NCBI GenBank assembly: GCA_018350325.1
Contig: JAEVLN010000007.1
Location: 1,827,109-1,891,108, forward strand
DNA length: 64,000 nt
Direction of reading: 5' to 3'
Origin: Globodera rostochiensis
Lineage: Eukaryota; Nematoda; Chromadorea; Rhabditida; Heteroderidae
Both the position numbers and the translations under genes were made by a program. Positions 46,771-59,229 of the stretch are shown piece by piece. A model generated the notes under the pieces. The model was not told the origin of the DNA and did no database searches. It saw only the letters and a program-made list of their open reading frames with translations. The stretch's first letter is position 1, and each line of letters starts with the position of its first letter.

Positions 46771-49708
46771 TGAAGTATGGAAATTGTTTGAAATGAAAAA
46801 AATTTCGTGATTGAACATATGCTAACGATTTAAAAATAATCCCACACTCTTTAATAATCCCGCACTCTCTAATAATCCCTCACTCTCTAATACTCCCGCC
46901 CTCTCTGAGTAGATTGAAAAATAATCCCGCATGCGGGATTACAAGAGTGAATAAGGTAGTCCCTTTTTATTCGTCTTATGAGCTTGATTCCCTCTCAATA
47001 TTCTGATTTCTTTTGGTTTTCATAAAATATGCAACAGCTAACGAAAGTCGTAAAAATTTATTGAATTATAATACTTTATTTATTACAGATGAATGACAGT
47101 AGCCAGTGATCCATCGTCAGAAGATGAACCAGCCTTTTATGAATGTTATAGTTTATGGCTAAATGAACTTTTTAATTAAAGATAAAGCAAAATTTATCAT
47201 AACATATTTCACTTAATGGATTTTTTAAGAAATTGTGCAATTAAAAAATGTCGATTATGTTAAAAAAAATTAATAATTTAAATATATTAAACATTAAACA
47301 CATCATTTTACGATTAGGTACGTACATATTTGCCCTGAAATTAGTGAAATTGGGGTGTGTGAAAATACCCGAAACCGGTATCCGGGTGTTTTGGGCAAAT
47401 TATCCGGGACCGATATCCGGGTGTCCAGGATCCGGGATACCCGGTATCCGGGGGTTGGATCCGGGCGGGTTAAGCACCCCTAATGGTGGTATTTTTTAGA
47501 GTGATTTTTTTTTGATAGTGTTAGCGCTAAAAAATTGCTCAAATTTTCTTTAAAAATTATACATTGCGCTATAAATTCAGAAACCGCCGACCTTATTCAA
47601 AAAATTTCCATATTTTTAAAATGTTGGCTGTAAATCTCTTAACAAATTGAGTCAAAAATCAAAATTTTCTCGGCGGCGCCTATCGGCACCGCGGACCCTT
47701 CCTCCCAAAAATAAAGCAGAATACTGAAAAAAAACTCGATCGGCAAATATCGATTTTTATGCAATTTTTATAACAAAAATATAAAAATTCTAAAAAGTTT
47801 ACCAAAAATCTAAATTTTCAAAAAAAAAAATTAAAAAAATGCTCCTTTAAAAACATTTTTTTTTTGTAAACAATCCTTTAAGAAAAAATGAGATAAAAAC
47901 CAAAAATGCACCCCGAATTTTTTTTTGAATCAGCCCCCGCCAAAAATTCCTGGGTACGCTTTGACCGTCGCCTCAGATGAAGAAGAGTTATTGACAAATG
48001 AAATTAACCATCTAACTTGATTGAATTTGATTTTATTCGTTCATTTTATGCGTTTATTTACTTTTTGGCAAAAATTGCGTGAAAATTTGATTTTTTATAA
48101 AATTTTAATTATTATTTTCAAAAATGACAATTATCCGGTATCCGGACGGATATCCGGCTGTAAATTACTATCCGGTACCGGCATCCGGGTGTCAAGGAAC
48201 CGGTGGAACCGTTATCTGGGGGACCCGGATAATATCTGGTCTTGTCCAACCCTACTTTTTACTTAAATTTAAAAAATAAATTTGTTTCAATTTTACATAC
48301 AAAGCGTTTGCAAATTGTCCGTAGAATTTATGAAGCTCCGTATGCGCGTTGTCCAGCCCCATTCGGTCAAATATTTTGAATTGGTGGAACCGCTATCCGG
48401 AGGACCCGGATAATATCCGGTCTTGTCCTACCCTAGTAATAATGTTTTTTTACAAGTAAATATAAGAAAGAGAATCATGAGAAAAATATTGAAAAAGGCA
48501 GTGATTTTTGAGTTTTTTTTTGATTAAATATTAACAAGAAAATTAAATTTTCTTAAATGGGTTCCAAATTTGAATTTCAAATCTATTGAACCGTTTGGCG
48601 CTAAAGCCATCATTTTTGATTCTGAGCCCATTTGCTACCAAATTAAAAAAAAAAATACACCCGAAATCATTGGTTTCTGACTGTTTGAAAAAAAATTAAT
48701 CTTTAACTATGGACTTTTAATCATTTTAAACATAGATGCAAAATGGGGCGGTCGGCTTGATATAAATCTACTTATTAGACGTTAAAGAAGAAACCAATTA
48801 ATTATTAAGCAAATTAGTGTACTAAAAGTGCCATTTTTGGTGCATATTTAGTGCATATTTCGGCATTTTTGGCATATTTTCGTGCATATTTTTGGCCTTT
48901 TTGGAGCATATTATGCGCATATTTGGCCATTTTTGGTGCATTTAAATCCGGGCCGTAGACATCAGCCAAAATTACTTTTCTGAAGGCAATAAAATCAACT
49001 AAACGAAAGTGCGGACATTGAAGAATTAGAAACAACAACATGAAACTTTTCAAATATGGAAAATTGCAGCATAACTGGCCAAGGAATTCAAAAAGGGCGT
49101 CAACAAATTGGAAAGTAATGTTTTTTTAATTTTTAATATTGATTTTTTTAAAAATTAAGGAAAAACATGACAAAAGCGCTCAAAAAATTGAAAAAGTATT
49201 CGTCGTGCACTGGAAAGTATTAAAGTGAGATGGAATTGGATTCTGGGGCTACTGTAAAAATTTTAAAATTCATAACAACCTCAACAACCAAGAAAATTGA
49301 ACAACTTATTAACCAACCAAATGCTGCGAATTTGTAAAGGTTGATTAAAGGATCATTTGAATTTGTTACATACGATTCATTTTTTACTATTTTGGCTTTT
49401 TTTTGTATAGCTTCTTCAAAATTTGTTGTTATTTAAGGGTGTGTTTTTTTAATTTTAAAATATAAATATAGAACCCGCATTTTTTTTTACTCACGACACA
49501 TTTTTGAAGTCTGGCACAACGTAGAGATAAATTATTGATTTTAATTTGATCAATAACGATTAAATTATAGCACTCGCTTATTAAGAGAAATTTTTTTTAA
49601 TATTGCCCAAATAATAAATTTTAGAATTCTTATAGTGTATCTATTCTATGTCAATGTTGTTTAATTATTTTTTATTTAGTAACTTACAATTAAAATTTTA
49701 TTTTTTAG
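46771..49708. other. Intergenic with several word-repeat elements
   Basis: 46835-46953 is a relative of the TIR element at 14367 (AATAATCCCGCACTCTCT words). A direct copy of the arm edge lies at 46955-47018. Patches 47350-47485 and 48125-48436 are made of CCGGTATCCGGG words and end CACCCCTAAT and CCTACCCTAGTAAT, typical of the MITE termini in this window. 48820-48950 repeats TTTTTGGTGCATAT. No gene recognised. TTTTTTAG directly before 49709 is a likely splice acceptor. Confidence 0.55.
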
Positions 49709-51107
49709 ATGAACATTTTCATTATTAATTTTATTTTGGTGATTATAATACATTTTTGGTTAATAAAAACAATTGAAAGTATTGATAAGAACTTGGATAA
49801 TGGAGAAGAAGAAAAGAAAAATGATCAAAATATTGGGTCTAGTTCAGAAAGAGACGGTAATTATGTTAAACTTTAGTTTTAATCAAAATTTTTAAAAATG
49901 TTTTAGATTTAAGCTTGGCAAGTTGGGTGAAACTCAGTCCCTCAAAAACCAAAACTACCTTAGTTAAGCTTAAACTAATTTCTAAATATTTTCGATTATA
50001 TTTAGTCGTCAAACTTTAAACCAGAAAAAGTATCTAACCGCACTTCATCGATTCCAGCAGGTAATATATTCATATTTACTCTTCAAGATTTACAATTATA
50101 AATTAAAAATCAAAGTTTTTTTTAAAACACTGCTCAAGATATGTTCAATCTCGTTTATCAATGGGATCACCTATTCTTAACCCAATCGGAAGCAGAATGG
50201 CATTGTCCGGAGCCGAACCCGGAAAGCTGGTGTGAGAGCATCAAATTTGCCAACAAAGCGTTACAAAATTATTTGAAATTTATTTCAAAATGGAAGGATT
50301 ATTCGAATAGCAAAGAAGATGGTTTTTATTTAATATAGTTTTCTTATTACTATTAAATATAAATGCTTTTGGAAACTTTCAAATCTGAATTTATTAGACT
50401 GAAATTATTAAGCAATTTTTTAAAATTCTAAATTTCATGCATAAGCAAACTTTTATTTTATATTTAAACTCAAATTATTTGATTTAAAATGATTTTCATG
50501 ATTTTTAAGAAATGCTATCTATGTTAGCCTTAAAGCCTTCGTTTTTGGCGCCCGGACGGAATATTGTCAATGCTAAAATTACTCTGATAAAAGCCTACCG
50601 GCACTATAACGATGGGGATGGATCACAAACTTTACCGAACACAGTCGAAACATTTGAAAACCGCGAAAATTGTGCAAAAACCATGAAATTGGCAAAAGCA
50701 TTTGAGGTGAAATATTATTTTTATTTAGTTGTTTTTGTATATGTCGGCGTATTATTTGAATTTTAGGATTATTCAAATTTTCCTAGTAAAATTTGAAAAT
50801 ATTCTATTAATACGAGGAGTTAGTAAAATTGTAATATCTTCACAAAGAATTCCTAATTAAGGAGCTCCATGCAAAATTGCAAGACAACCAAAAGAAAAAA
50901 CATTTTAACAAACTGAAAAATGCTGATACTATAAATAAATTCAAAAAATTGAGAAATGTGCTGAATGAAGTCAACATAAAAATGCAAAAAGATGATGGAT
51001 ATTGTATGGATTGCAAAATTCCAGAACACGAAAAAATTAAATTGGATTTTGGTGCAAAAATAGTGAAAAATTTGAAAAGTCTGAAGAAAAAATTGTCCAA
51101 AAAGTAG
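49709..51107 (+). CDS. Unrecognised Lys-rich protein with N-terminal hydrophobic segment
   Basis: Six exons in continuous phase: 49709-49856, 49907-49962, 50006-50060, 50139-50321, 50510-50706, 50862-51107, encoding 294 residues. The N-terminus (MNIFIINFILVIIIHFWLIK) is a signal peptide or signal anchor, followed by an acidic/Asn-rich stretch (NGEEEKKNDQN). The middle holds YQWDHLFLTQSEAEWHCPEP with WCESI, the next exon has KAYRHYNDGDGSQ, and the last exon is a lysine-rich coiled-coil-like helix ending KSLKKKLSKK. Cys pairs: HC..WC in exon 4 and CMDC in exon 6. No known domain identified. The basic tail could act as a nuclear or nucleic-acid targeting signal. The ATG follows TTTTTTAG directly, as for a trans-spliced transcript. 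Exon 2 is the least certain. Confidence 0.65.
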
Positions 51108-52189
51108 TTACTAGTTATTCTATACTACACATTTTTAGTTTGTTTAGAAAACAACTTGAACTGATGAAAGGAAATGTATTGCTTTAGTGTTAGATTATAA
51201 ATTAAATTAAATTTTCGATGGTAATTTATTCAAACCCGGAAAATGCGTCATTTGAAAAAGCGTCAGTGATTATTAGAAGTCGAAAAAAAGGTTTCCTAGA
51301 CTCTGATTCTAACATCCATTTTGACCTATTTCGAACTCCGGCCTGGGATTCAAACAATTTTTCGAAAATTCCAAAAAATAAATTTCGTCTTAAAATCTTC
51401 AAAAAGCAATCGAAAAGGCAAGTAAGGGTCGAATACATTCTTTTTTGAAGATTTTGAAACGAAATTGATTTTTTTTTAACTTTAAAACCCAGTTTGGAGT
51501 TTGATAGAGGGCAACCCAGGTCCCGGTTTTCCTAAAATCGCGGTTGCGTCTAGGTAACTAATTAGAGACGAACAAAATATACTTATTTTAATTAACACCT
51601 TTCTCAAGAGGTTTTGAGGATTTTGTGGTTTTCAAAAAATTTTGTCAAGCGAACGTGGATAACATTGCTTACCAAATGAATTGGCGTCCGATGATGAAAG
51701 TAAAGCTGAAGTGACGAGGATTCGTGAATTATTTTTTGAATAATATAATGAAAATTACAAGTAAAAATTGCACAATTTTACTCAAATAGCTGACGTGTTT
51801 TCTAAATTTCCTTCTTCTTCGACCCCTGAAGAATTAGCCACCTCAAAACCCTGACTTTCCCAGCCCCGAAGCGTCGGGGAGCAACCCTATTCGAAATAAA
51901 AAAAATTATTTAAAATGTTTTTAATTAAGAAATGGTAATGAATCTTTTCGCTTAATATGGCGCCGCTAATTATAAAATTTTAGGAAAACGAAATGGCGCT
52001 TTTTTATATTTAAACAAATATTTCTGCATGAATTTACTTAAAGCGTTCAAACAAATTTTCACATTCCAAACAACATCTTACTCTCATTCACCCAAAATGG
52101 ATAAGCTAACAAATAAAATACATTCAGGTATCCATCATAAACAAAATTTTTTCTTCAATGAAGACTTTCATCCTGACCATTCTGTTCAA
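51108..52189. other. Intergenic between convergent genes
   Basis: Contains a partial foldback-MITE relative at 51290-51365 (ATTCTAACATCCATTTTGACC, CGAACTCCGGCCTGGGATTC) and AT-rich DNA. No gene recognised. Confidence 0.5.
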
Positions 52190-53560
52190 CTAGCGGAATA
52201 GTTCCGGTTTTTGTCCACTTGAATCTGACCGTCCCCACATTCGTGACGGAGTCATCATCGGGGTGGTCGCATCTGATCATTTCATTTTTATTTTTATTTT
52301 TCTTATTTTAATACCTGGTGAAGGAAACCCAAAGCTTTTTTCTTCAAATTCTTCATCAATTGTTTTATTTGCCACTTAATAATTTTGTTAATTTAAAAAA
52401 AAATCATTTAATGAGGTAACAACACCTTTCTGCTCCGCTTGATTAAAGAATTCTTTCAATCTTTTTGATTTTGATCTTGATTTTACTTTGGGTTCTGCTT
52501 CTGGTTTTGGATCATTTTTATTTTCGTCCGGTTTTAGAATTTCATTTTTATTTCCGTTCAACAGCAAAATTGATAGCAATTTGTTTAATCTTTTTGGTGA
52601 ATTTTTTTTGTCTTTGCTTTGCTTTTTGTCCGTTTTGTTTTGCTTCTCACACTCTTCATTGTTTTGTTTTTCTTTACTACTGCTTGCTGCAACCTTTTTG
52701 CTGTTAGATGGTGGGTAAGTATTGCACTTTTTAAACCATTCTGCTGAAAGATTACATTTTTTGCTTTACAACTACTGAGGCCCCCTCCCCCTTTAGAATT
52801 TAAAAAACTCAAAACAAAAAGGTAAAACCCCTAAAAAAATTCAACAATGCTAAATCAAAAAATTAATAAAACGTTTACCAGAAAATAGTTGACTTTAACA
52901 TAACCAAAATATATAAAAAGATATATTTAGCATTTTTTTAGTAATTAAAATTTGACAAATAAACAAAATAGAAAAGTTTTTTAGGCACCGTTTTTATTTC
53001 GATCATCCGTGCTTTTGCTCCGAAACAGCAAATGTCCGAATCCCTTGCTTTCCGGTCGACACCCAGTAAAATTAGTCACTCTTGGCGCATTGAGCATTGG
53101 ACTATTTGGTTGACTAAAAAGCGATGATTTAATTTAATTGTTTTTTAATTGTATTTTTAAAACCTTTTGTTATTAGAAGTATATACGTGAAATGGAGATA
53201 ACGGCTGTTTTGGTCTAAATTTAAAAAAAGATTGTTTTAAAATTAAAAAATATGACATTATTTGCTCAATAATTTTGCTATTGATATAATTTCTCAATAT
53301 TTTGGCTATCAATATAAATAAATAATTTACATTTGTTTATTTGTTGGCTTTTTTGCCTCATTAGGAAAAAGCTGAACTCTTTCAGTACCAGTGCTAGCAT
53401 TTCTTTTCATCCCCTCACCAGTGAAAGACCAGGATGTTGACGGAACTCTCGTAGAAGCACTAATAGTGCTATTTCTTCTCACTCTGTTCGGTACTTCGGA
53501 CATCATGGAATGTGACGTGCCAAATAAAATTGGAGTCAAAAATAGTAGGAATTTCAACAT
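52190..53560 (-). CDS. Unrecognised secreted Lys/Ser/Asn-rich protein, 271 residues
   Basis: Five exons on the minus strand, 53331-53560, 52989-53113, 52426-52743, 52315-52374, 52190-52272, total 816 nt, every joint in phase. A signal peptide MLKFLLFLTPILFGTSHS is followed by a basic Ser/Thr-rich region (EVPNRVRRNST), AEWFKKCNTYPPSNSKK, a highly charged stretch (KQNKTDKKQSKDKKNSPKR), a short hydrophobic LLSILLLNG, KVKSRSKSKRLKEFF (resembles a nuclear localisation signal) and a C-terminus MTPSRMWGRSDSSGQKPELFR. Only two Cys beyond the leader are prominent. No family recognised. A longer N-terminus from an upstream ATG at 53599 is possible but hides the signal peptide. Convergent with the gene at 49709; both are Lys-rich and carry hydrophobic leaders. 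Confidence 0.7.
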
Positions 53561-55695
53561 TTTGAATTTGTTGAATATTCTAAAGTTTAAAAAAATCATA
53601 GTTTTTTAAGAGTTTATGAATTTGCCGATTCAAGTAAAAAATATTTATTCAAAAAGATTTCAATTTTCAGAATTATTAAATGTAAAGAAATTTGTATTAA
53701 AAGCTGGCCAAAATACTAAGCGACATTATGGAAAATATAGTTATAGAGAAGAATTCCAACCTATTTTATATAAATCATTTCGTTACGCATGATTATTGCG
53801 TCAAACTAACAAATATATCAATGCAAAAATAAAATGACTATAATAATAAAAAAAAATCATTGTTAATAATTGATTTATGCAAAAAAAATTTTTATTGAAG
53901 AAAGCGTCGCTTAAATCAATGTACACCTTTGCTTAAACAATATAGAATTGACGTAATCATTACTTTACGATTTGTTTCGACGTTGCGAATTACTTATTAC
54001 AAATTTTTCTAAAATTTTATTACTTAATTTCTGTTTTCTGACTTTTTAGAATGCTTAACCAGGGCTCCAACACGACCTTGAATGGCAGGGACTCCTTGAA
54101 AACGACCTTTGTTCATAAATTTCCTTATTTAAGATTTCTCTCAATTTAATGTGTCTCATTTTTGTTATTCTATTCAACAACTGACAACGGGCATTTTCGG
54201 ATGTTTAAATAAATGATTATCTATTGTAACGGTTTCAAATTTGTTTGAAATTGGGTTTTTATCTAAAAATGTTTGGAGACGAAACGATCTCGGGGACGAA
54301 ACGGTCGGTACGAGGGGACGAAACGATACTCACTCCGACAGTGTAGATAGTTTTTTTCTGTCTTTCTTTTTAAATATTTCAGATTTTTAAAATACTAGGT
54401 TAACCTAGAAATTTATTATTTTTTGCTTCAGCGAATTTACTTAAACATTAAAAAATTCACCAAATAAATTTAGTGTCAGAAAATTCAGAAAAATAGGGAG
54501 CATTTATATAAAATTTAATTTTTTGAAAAAATCTTGGCCCGATAAAAGTTGATTTTTGTTGCAAATCTCTAGACACCCTATAGGCGCCGTCGAAAAAAAA
54601 AGAAAATTATCATAACTTTTTTCACATAGTCCGGCGGTGCCGTCGGGCGCTGCCAAAAATTTTTGGAAATTCTGTCTATTTTTGGGTAAGAAAATTGCGT
54701 CAAAATTTCAAAATTTGGCCAGTTTCCTTTAAAAAGGTATAAAATTTTTAAATTGTTTCTATTTTTTTTTACAATTTTGATTATGATTAAAGTAAATTTG
54801 ACATTTAAACATTTGAAAAATTATGTGTTATTTATTACGGATTTCTTGAAATTACGGGTTTTTGGCTGTTACGAATTACTTATTACGAAAATTTTTTAAT
54901 ATTACAAGTTCCGAATTACAGATTAGAATTTTGTTTGACTATTAAACGAGTTATGAATTACTTTAAAAATGAAAAAATAAAATAACATTAATTGCAAAAA
55001 TAAATTATTTCTTGTTTAACGTAATACAAATGATTTGTTTTGAACTATAATATGAAATACGAATAAAAAATAGCTTACCTACTGTATATTATTGAAAATG
55101 TTATTCCCAATTGGGTGAAGTTGATCATTAGATAAACTTTTAATTTTATTTCAAAAAATAGGTTCATTTGAAGTATTGGTTATTTTCAAAATCAGCCATT
55201 AGCATGCTTACTGGCAATTTTAGCTATTCTTCAGTTGAATCTTTTTTAATTTAATTTTATTTTATTTTATTTTAATCTTTTTTGAATGTTTTTTTAGCAA
55301 AATAAACGATCTTTTATCAATAAATATGTACATTGATATAAATTCGTATTCAATTGCCCTTTTTAAATTATATTATTTCCTTGCCATTACATTTATTCAA
55401 CCGTTAGTCATTTTTATTAAAAAAGCTCAAAGATTGCTAAATATGAACTGTCAAAATGTTAAAAAAAATTGCCCTGATAAACTCGATGAATAAGCGTTTA
55501 AATTTGTACATTCATAAACCAAGCTTAAAATAATCTTTGCTCAACTCACATTAAAGCTTAATATTTGTCAAATTTATTCACATTTTTGTCCATTATTCAT
55601 TCTTGCATATTTTTAAAAAAAATATTAAATATTTTTTATTCAAGTTTACATTTTTTTTTATTAACAATTGATTTTTAAATGTTATAAAGAAAAAA
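53561..55695. other. AT-rich intergenic region
   Basis: Between divergent genes. The only structured part is 54258-54340, with GGGACGAAACGATCT-like words repeated three times, like the interiors of the MITEs elsewhere. No terminal repeats found. No gene recognised. Confidence 0.5.
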
Positions 55696-58600
55696 ATGAA
55701 TTCAATAATGAATTTACATTTCTTACTCATTTTATTAGTGCTATGCTTTCCAGCCAACGGATTGGAAGATACGTATTCGGCAACTTCATACAGTGAAGAC
55801 GGTCAGAATTTGATAGAAAAAAAATATTTATTTTCTTCAATAAATTTAAGAAGAAGCACCGGTGTTCCCGTTGTCCAATTCACAAGGTCACGACAGTTTA
55901 TAAATTAATTCTTTATAATTTTTTACATTTTTCGATAGGATTCTACGACAAAAAATCTAGCTACAATAAGACATACAACTACAATCGCCATTCTTACGGT
56001 GACGCGAAGTCCGGTTACGGTACTTACAATGGTGGCCAACAACACAACAGTAAACCAAGCTACGGTGGAAGCTATGCAGCAGAAAAGCCCGACTATTCCG
56101 CTCCAAATCCCAGCTATAAAAGTCATCAGAGCTATGGAGGTAACCAAGTCATCAATAAAAAACGATACGGTACTGGTCAACATGCCGGGCTATGACAATT
56201 ACAGGTGTTAAACCAAGCTACGGTGGAAGCTATGCAGCACAAAAGCCCGACTATTCCGCTCCAAAACCCAGCTATAAAAGTCATCAGAGCTATGATGGAG
56301 ATAATCGAGACACCAATAAAAAACGATACGGTACTGGTCACTACAACTATGCCGGCGGCCATGACAGTTACAGGTGTTAAGGAAAAAATTTTGAAAATTA
56401 TATACATTTTTACAGTGGTGAACAAAATAAAAACGACTACTCTGGCCAAAAGCCAGGCTATAATTACGGTAGTAATTATCATAATAGAACTTTGTAATAA
56501 TTATTTTTGTTTAAGAACATGAGTATGGTCAAGGCGTCAAATACTCCTCTCATTCCAATGAACATTATTCGGGTGAAAACGGTATGTTTATTTGACATTA
56601 TTGTTTATGGTAGTCCGTTAGGCAATGGTTACGGTAGCAGCAGTTCAGAGGAGTACGGTAGTGAGGATGATAAACAACCCAAAGATTATGACGGCGAAAA
56701 GCCCAACCATGGGCCTGCCTACCCGGTTCAGCAACAACCCGTAATTCGTAATCAGCCCTACAACCCTGCGGGACTTGTACCTCCGCCAATTTACCCACTA
56801 TACGGAGTAAAATTATTTAATTTCTTGTTAAAATTTAATCAGAAATTCCGTTAAAGTGATAAAAACTTCAGATGCCACCATACACTAATTACTACCCACT
56901 ATATTATTTTCCTACACCAGAACAACAGGAAAAAATTAATGAAATCTTGACGGGTAGGGCCTTTTTGAAAGTTAAACCCGAAGAAGCAACAACAACTCAA
57001 TCTTCAACAACAAAAAGTAATAATTATTTAATTGTTCACGTAAATTTAAAATTTTAATACGAATTATTTAATTTATAGTGGGAACACAAAAATTAATTCA
57101 ACTTCCAACCACACAAGGTAATTCATAAATATAAATATTTCAAAAAATTATATAAATAATATCTTTAATTAAACAGAAACATCGACCTCAACCGCATCAC
57201 CTACTCAAGGTGTTTAAAAAAATCTTTTGAAGTTCCACAATTTAAACAATATTTTTTAAAAAAAGTTACCACGAATTCGTTGGCGTCCTCAACACCTACA
57301 CTTTCATCAACTTTAGCGACAGTGGCACGTGCGTTAAAACTTCAGATTTTATTAAATTAATTTGGTTCCTGATTGGGTCGTGGGATAATATGGCCAAATT
57401 CTTGGCCAAAATTTGAAATTTGGTCCTGAACTACTTTGTAGGACATCACATTTTTTAATTGGGTTTTTTGTTTTTGCTGGACAAATTTTCAACGTAAGGG
57501 CAGGTCGGAGGTCCAAAATTTTTGATCAACCCTAACTCACTGGCTATAGGGTGGACCCTTTTGGAATTTCATGAGAAAATTTTATTCTACCGTTGAACAA
57601 AACGTTTGAGAAAATTTATTAAAAACAATTCTTAAAATTAAAGGACTCGAAGAAACAACAACAACTCAAACTCAATCTTCAACAACGAAAAGTAATACAG
57701 CAAAATATATTTAATTAAATAATTATTTAATTGTTCACGATAAATTTAAAAATTTTTAATACATCAACTCCTCAAGGTAATTCAGAAAGTAAATATAAAT
57801 ATTTTTGTAAAAATATATTAATATATGTCTTTAATTGAACAGAAACATCGACTTCAACAGCAACACCTACTCAAGGTGTTTTAAAAAAAGTCTTTTGAAG
57901 CTCCACAAAATGTGTGCTTTAGTTACTGAATCTACCAACCCAACAACCACCATTTCTACTGATGATGGAACTTCAACAACTCCAATAATCACTTCAGCTT
58001 TGATTAAAGGTTTAACGCGCGCTCTCTGTTAAAGCATATGACAACAAATAATATTGAAAATTTTTCTCAATTTAAGCTATTTGAAAAATCTTTATCAGCA
58101 GGCAAGATCTAGTTTTCAAGTTCCAGCTTCATCTGGCAATTCATCGTTTAACGACAGCGCAGCTTTGGCCAATGGTTTAGCCTTTTCGACAGCTGCTACT
58201 GTGTCCCCGCCAGTTCAAACTTTCGCATCAAAGTCCGAATTGCCAGCAAAACGTGCGTCTGAGCCAGCTGATGGTAGTGTGTGTTAACTGTAGTCAATAC
58301 ACATTGCTTTAGGCGGGTTTGCGCCAGCTATTGAGGACAATTCATTGCCAGTTACTGTAAATGATACAGTATCAGCTTCGGCAAGTGCTTCTGCATCAGA
58401 TATTGGAGGCAATAAGGCTCGAGACAGTCCAGTACCAGCTTCTGCGGCCGATTCTGTGCCAGTTGCTGAGAGAAATTCAGTGTCAACAGCAAACGCTACT
58501 ATGCCGTCTGGTGGAGGTAATTAATTCTTTGTAAATTGTTGATGGCATTGTGTCAACTGCAGGCGATACTGAGTTGTCTGCTGGTGATAATTCTGTGTCA

Positions 58601-59033
58601 ACTGAAGATGAACCTGTGCCAGCCGCAGCTGCCAATAAACTTCCAGCTGTTAGTGACAGTCCAGTGCCCGATTCTGCAGCCAACTCAGTGCCAGTGCCAG
58701 CCGTTGCTAAAGGCAATAAACTTCCATCTGCCGGTGCCAATCCAGTGCCAACTTCTGGAGGTAATTCGGTGTTTGTTACTGTAGACAATTCTGTATCAAC
58801 TACAGGCGATACTGTACCAACTACTAGTGGAAATACAACTACTGGAGGCAATTCAGTGCCAGCTTCTGGTGCTAATCCAGTACCATCTGCTGGAGTTAAT
58901 TCTGCGCAAAGTATCAAAAGTGAACCCGTGCCAGCTGGTAGAAACAGTTCTGTGGTCGATTCTGGCAAAAGTTAGACTGTTATTCCATCAGGCGATGCTG
59001 CTTCAGCTTCTGGCAACAATGAAAGTCAGTCAT
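55696..59033 (+). CDS. Secreted low-complexity repeat protein (YGK-rich then PTS-rich)
   Basis: Many small exons: 55696-55801, 55939-56139, 56205-56373, 56416-56468, 56516-56581, 56622-56806, 56872-57016, short Thr/Ser/Pro exons at about 57078, 57180, 57646, 57840 and 57912, then 58103-58280, 58314-58515, 58560-58970 and 58992-59033. A signal peptide (MNLHFLLILLVLCFPANG) precedes a Tyr/Gly/Lys/Ser-rich part with a duplicated KPSYGGSYAA-KPDYSAP-PSYKSHQSY unit (56051-56139 and 56213-56301), a Pro-rich NPAGLVPPPIYPLYG segment, then a long Thr/Ser/Ala/Pro/Val region with repeats such as NSVPASGANPVP. The second half looks mucin-like, a candidate for O-glycosylation. Exon borders from 57 kb on are tentative and the true end could differ. 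No family recognised. Confidence 0.6.
56045..56380 (+). repeat. About 165-bp tandem duplication within coding region
   Basis: AGTAAACCAAGCTACGGTGGAAGCTATGCAGCA...AATAAAAAACGATACGGTACTGGTCA occurs at about 56050-56180 and again from 56208. The copies differ by substitutions and by small deletions in the first copy around 56180-56195, so only the second can be read through to GHDSYR. Splicing from 56139 to 56205 would bypass the damaged part. Confidence 0.8.
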
Positions 59034-59229
59034 GAAGGAAGAAGATGTTGTGATAAATATGAAAAATATTTACTCTATACCATGGAACAGTAAATTTTTG
59101 AAAAAGATGTTATAATATACCTTTTAATATTTTTAAAATTATAATTATAATTATATTTTTATAGTGTTGAATATACTTTTTTTTTCCAACATTTGAAAAG
59201 GTTAAAAATCGAATTTGCTTTTTTTCTTC

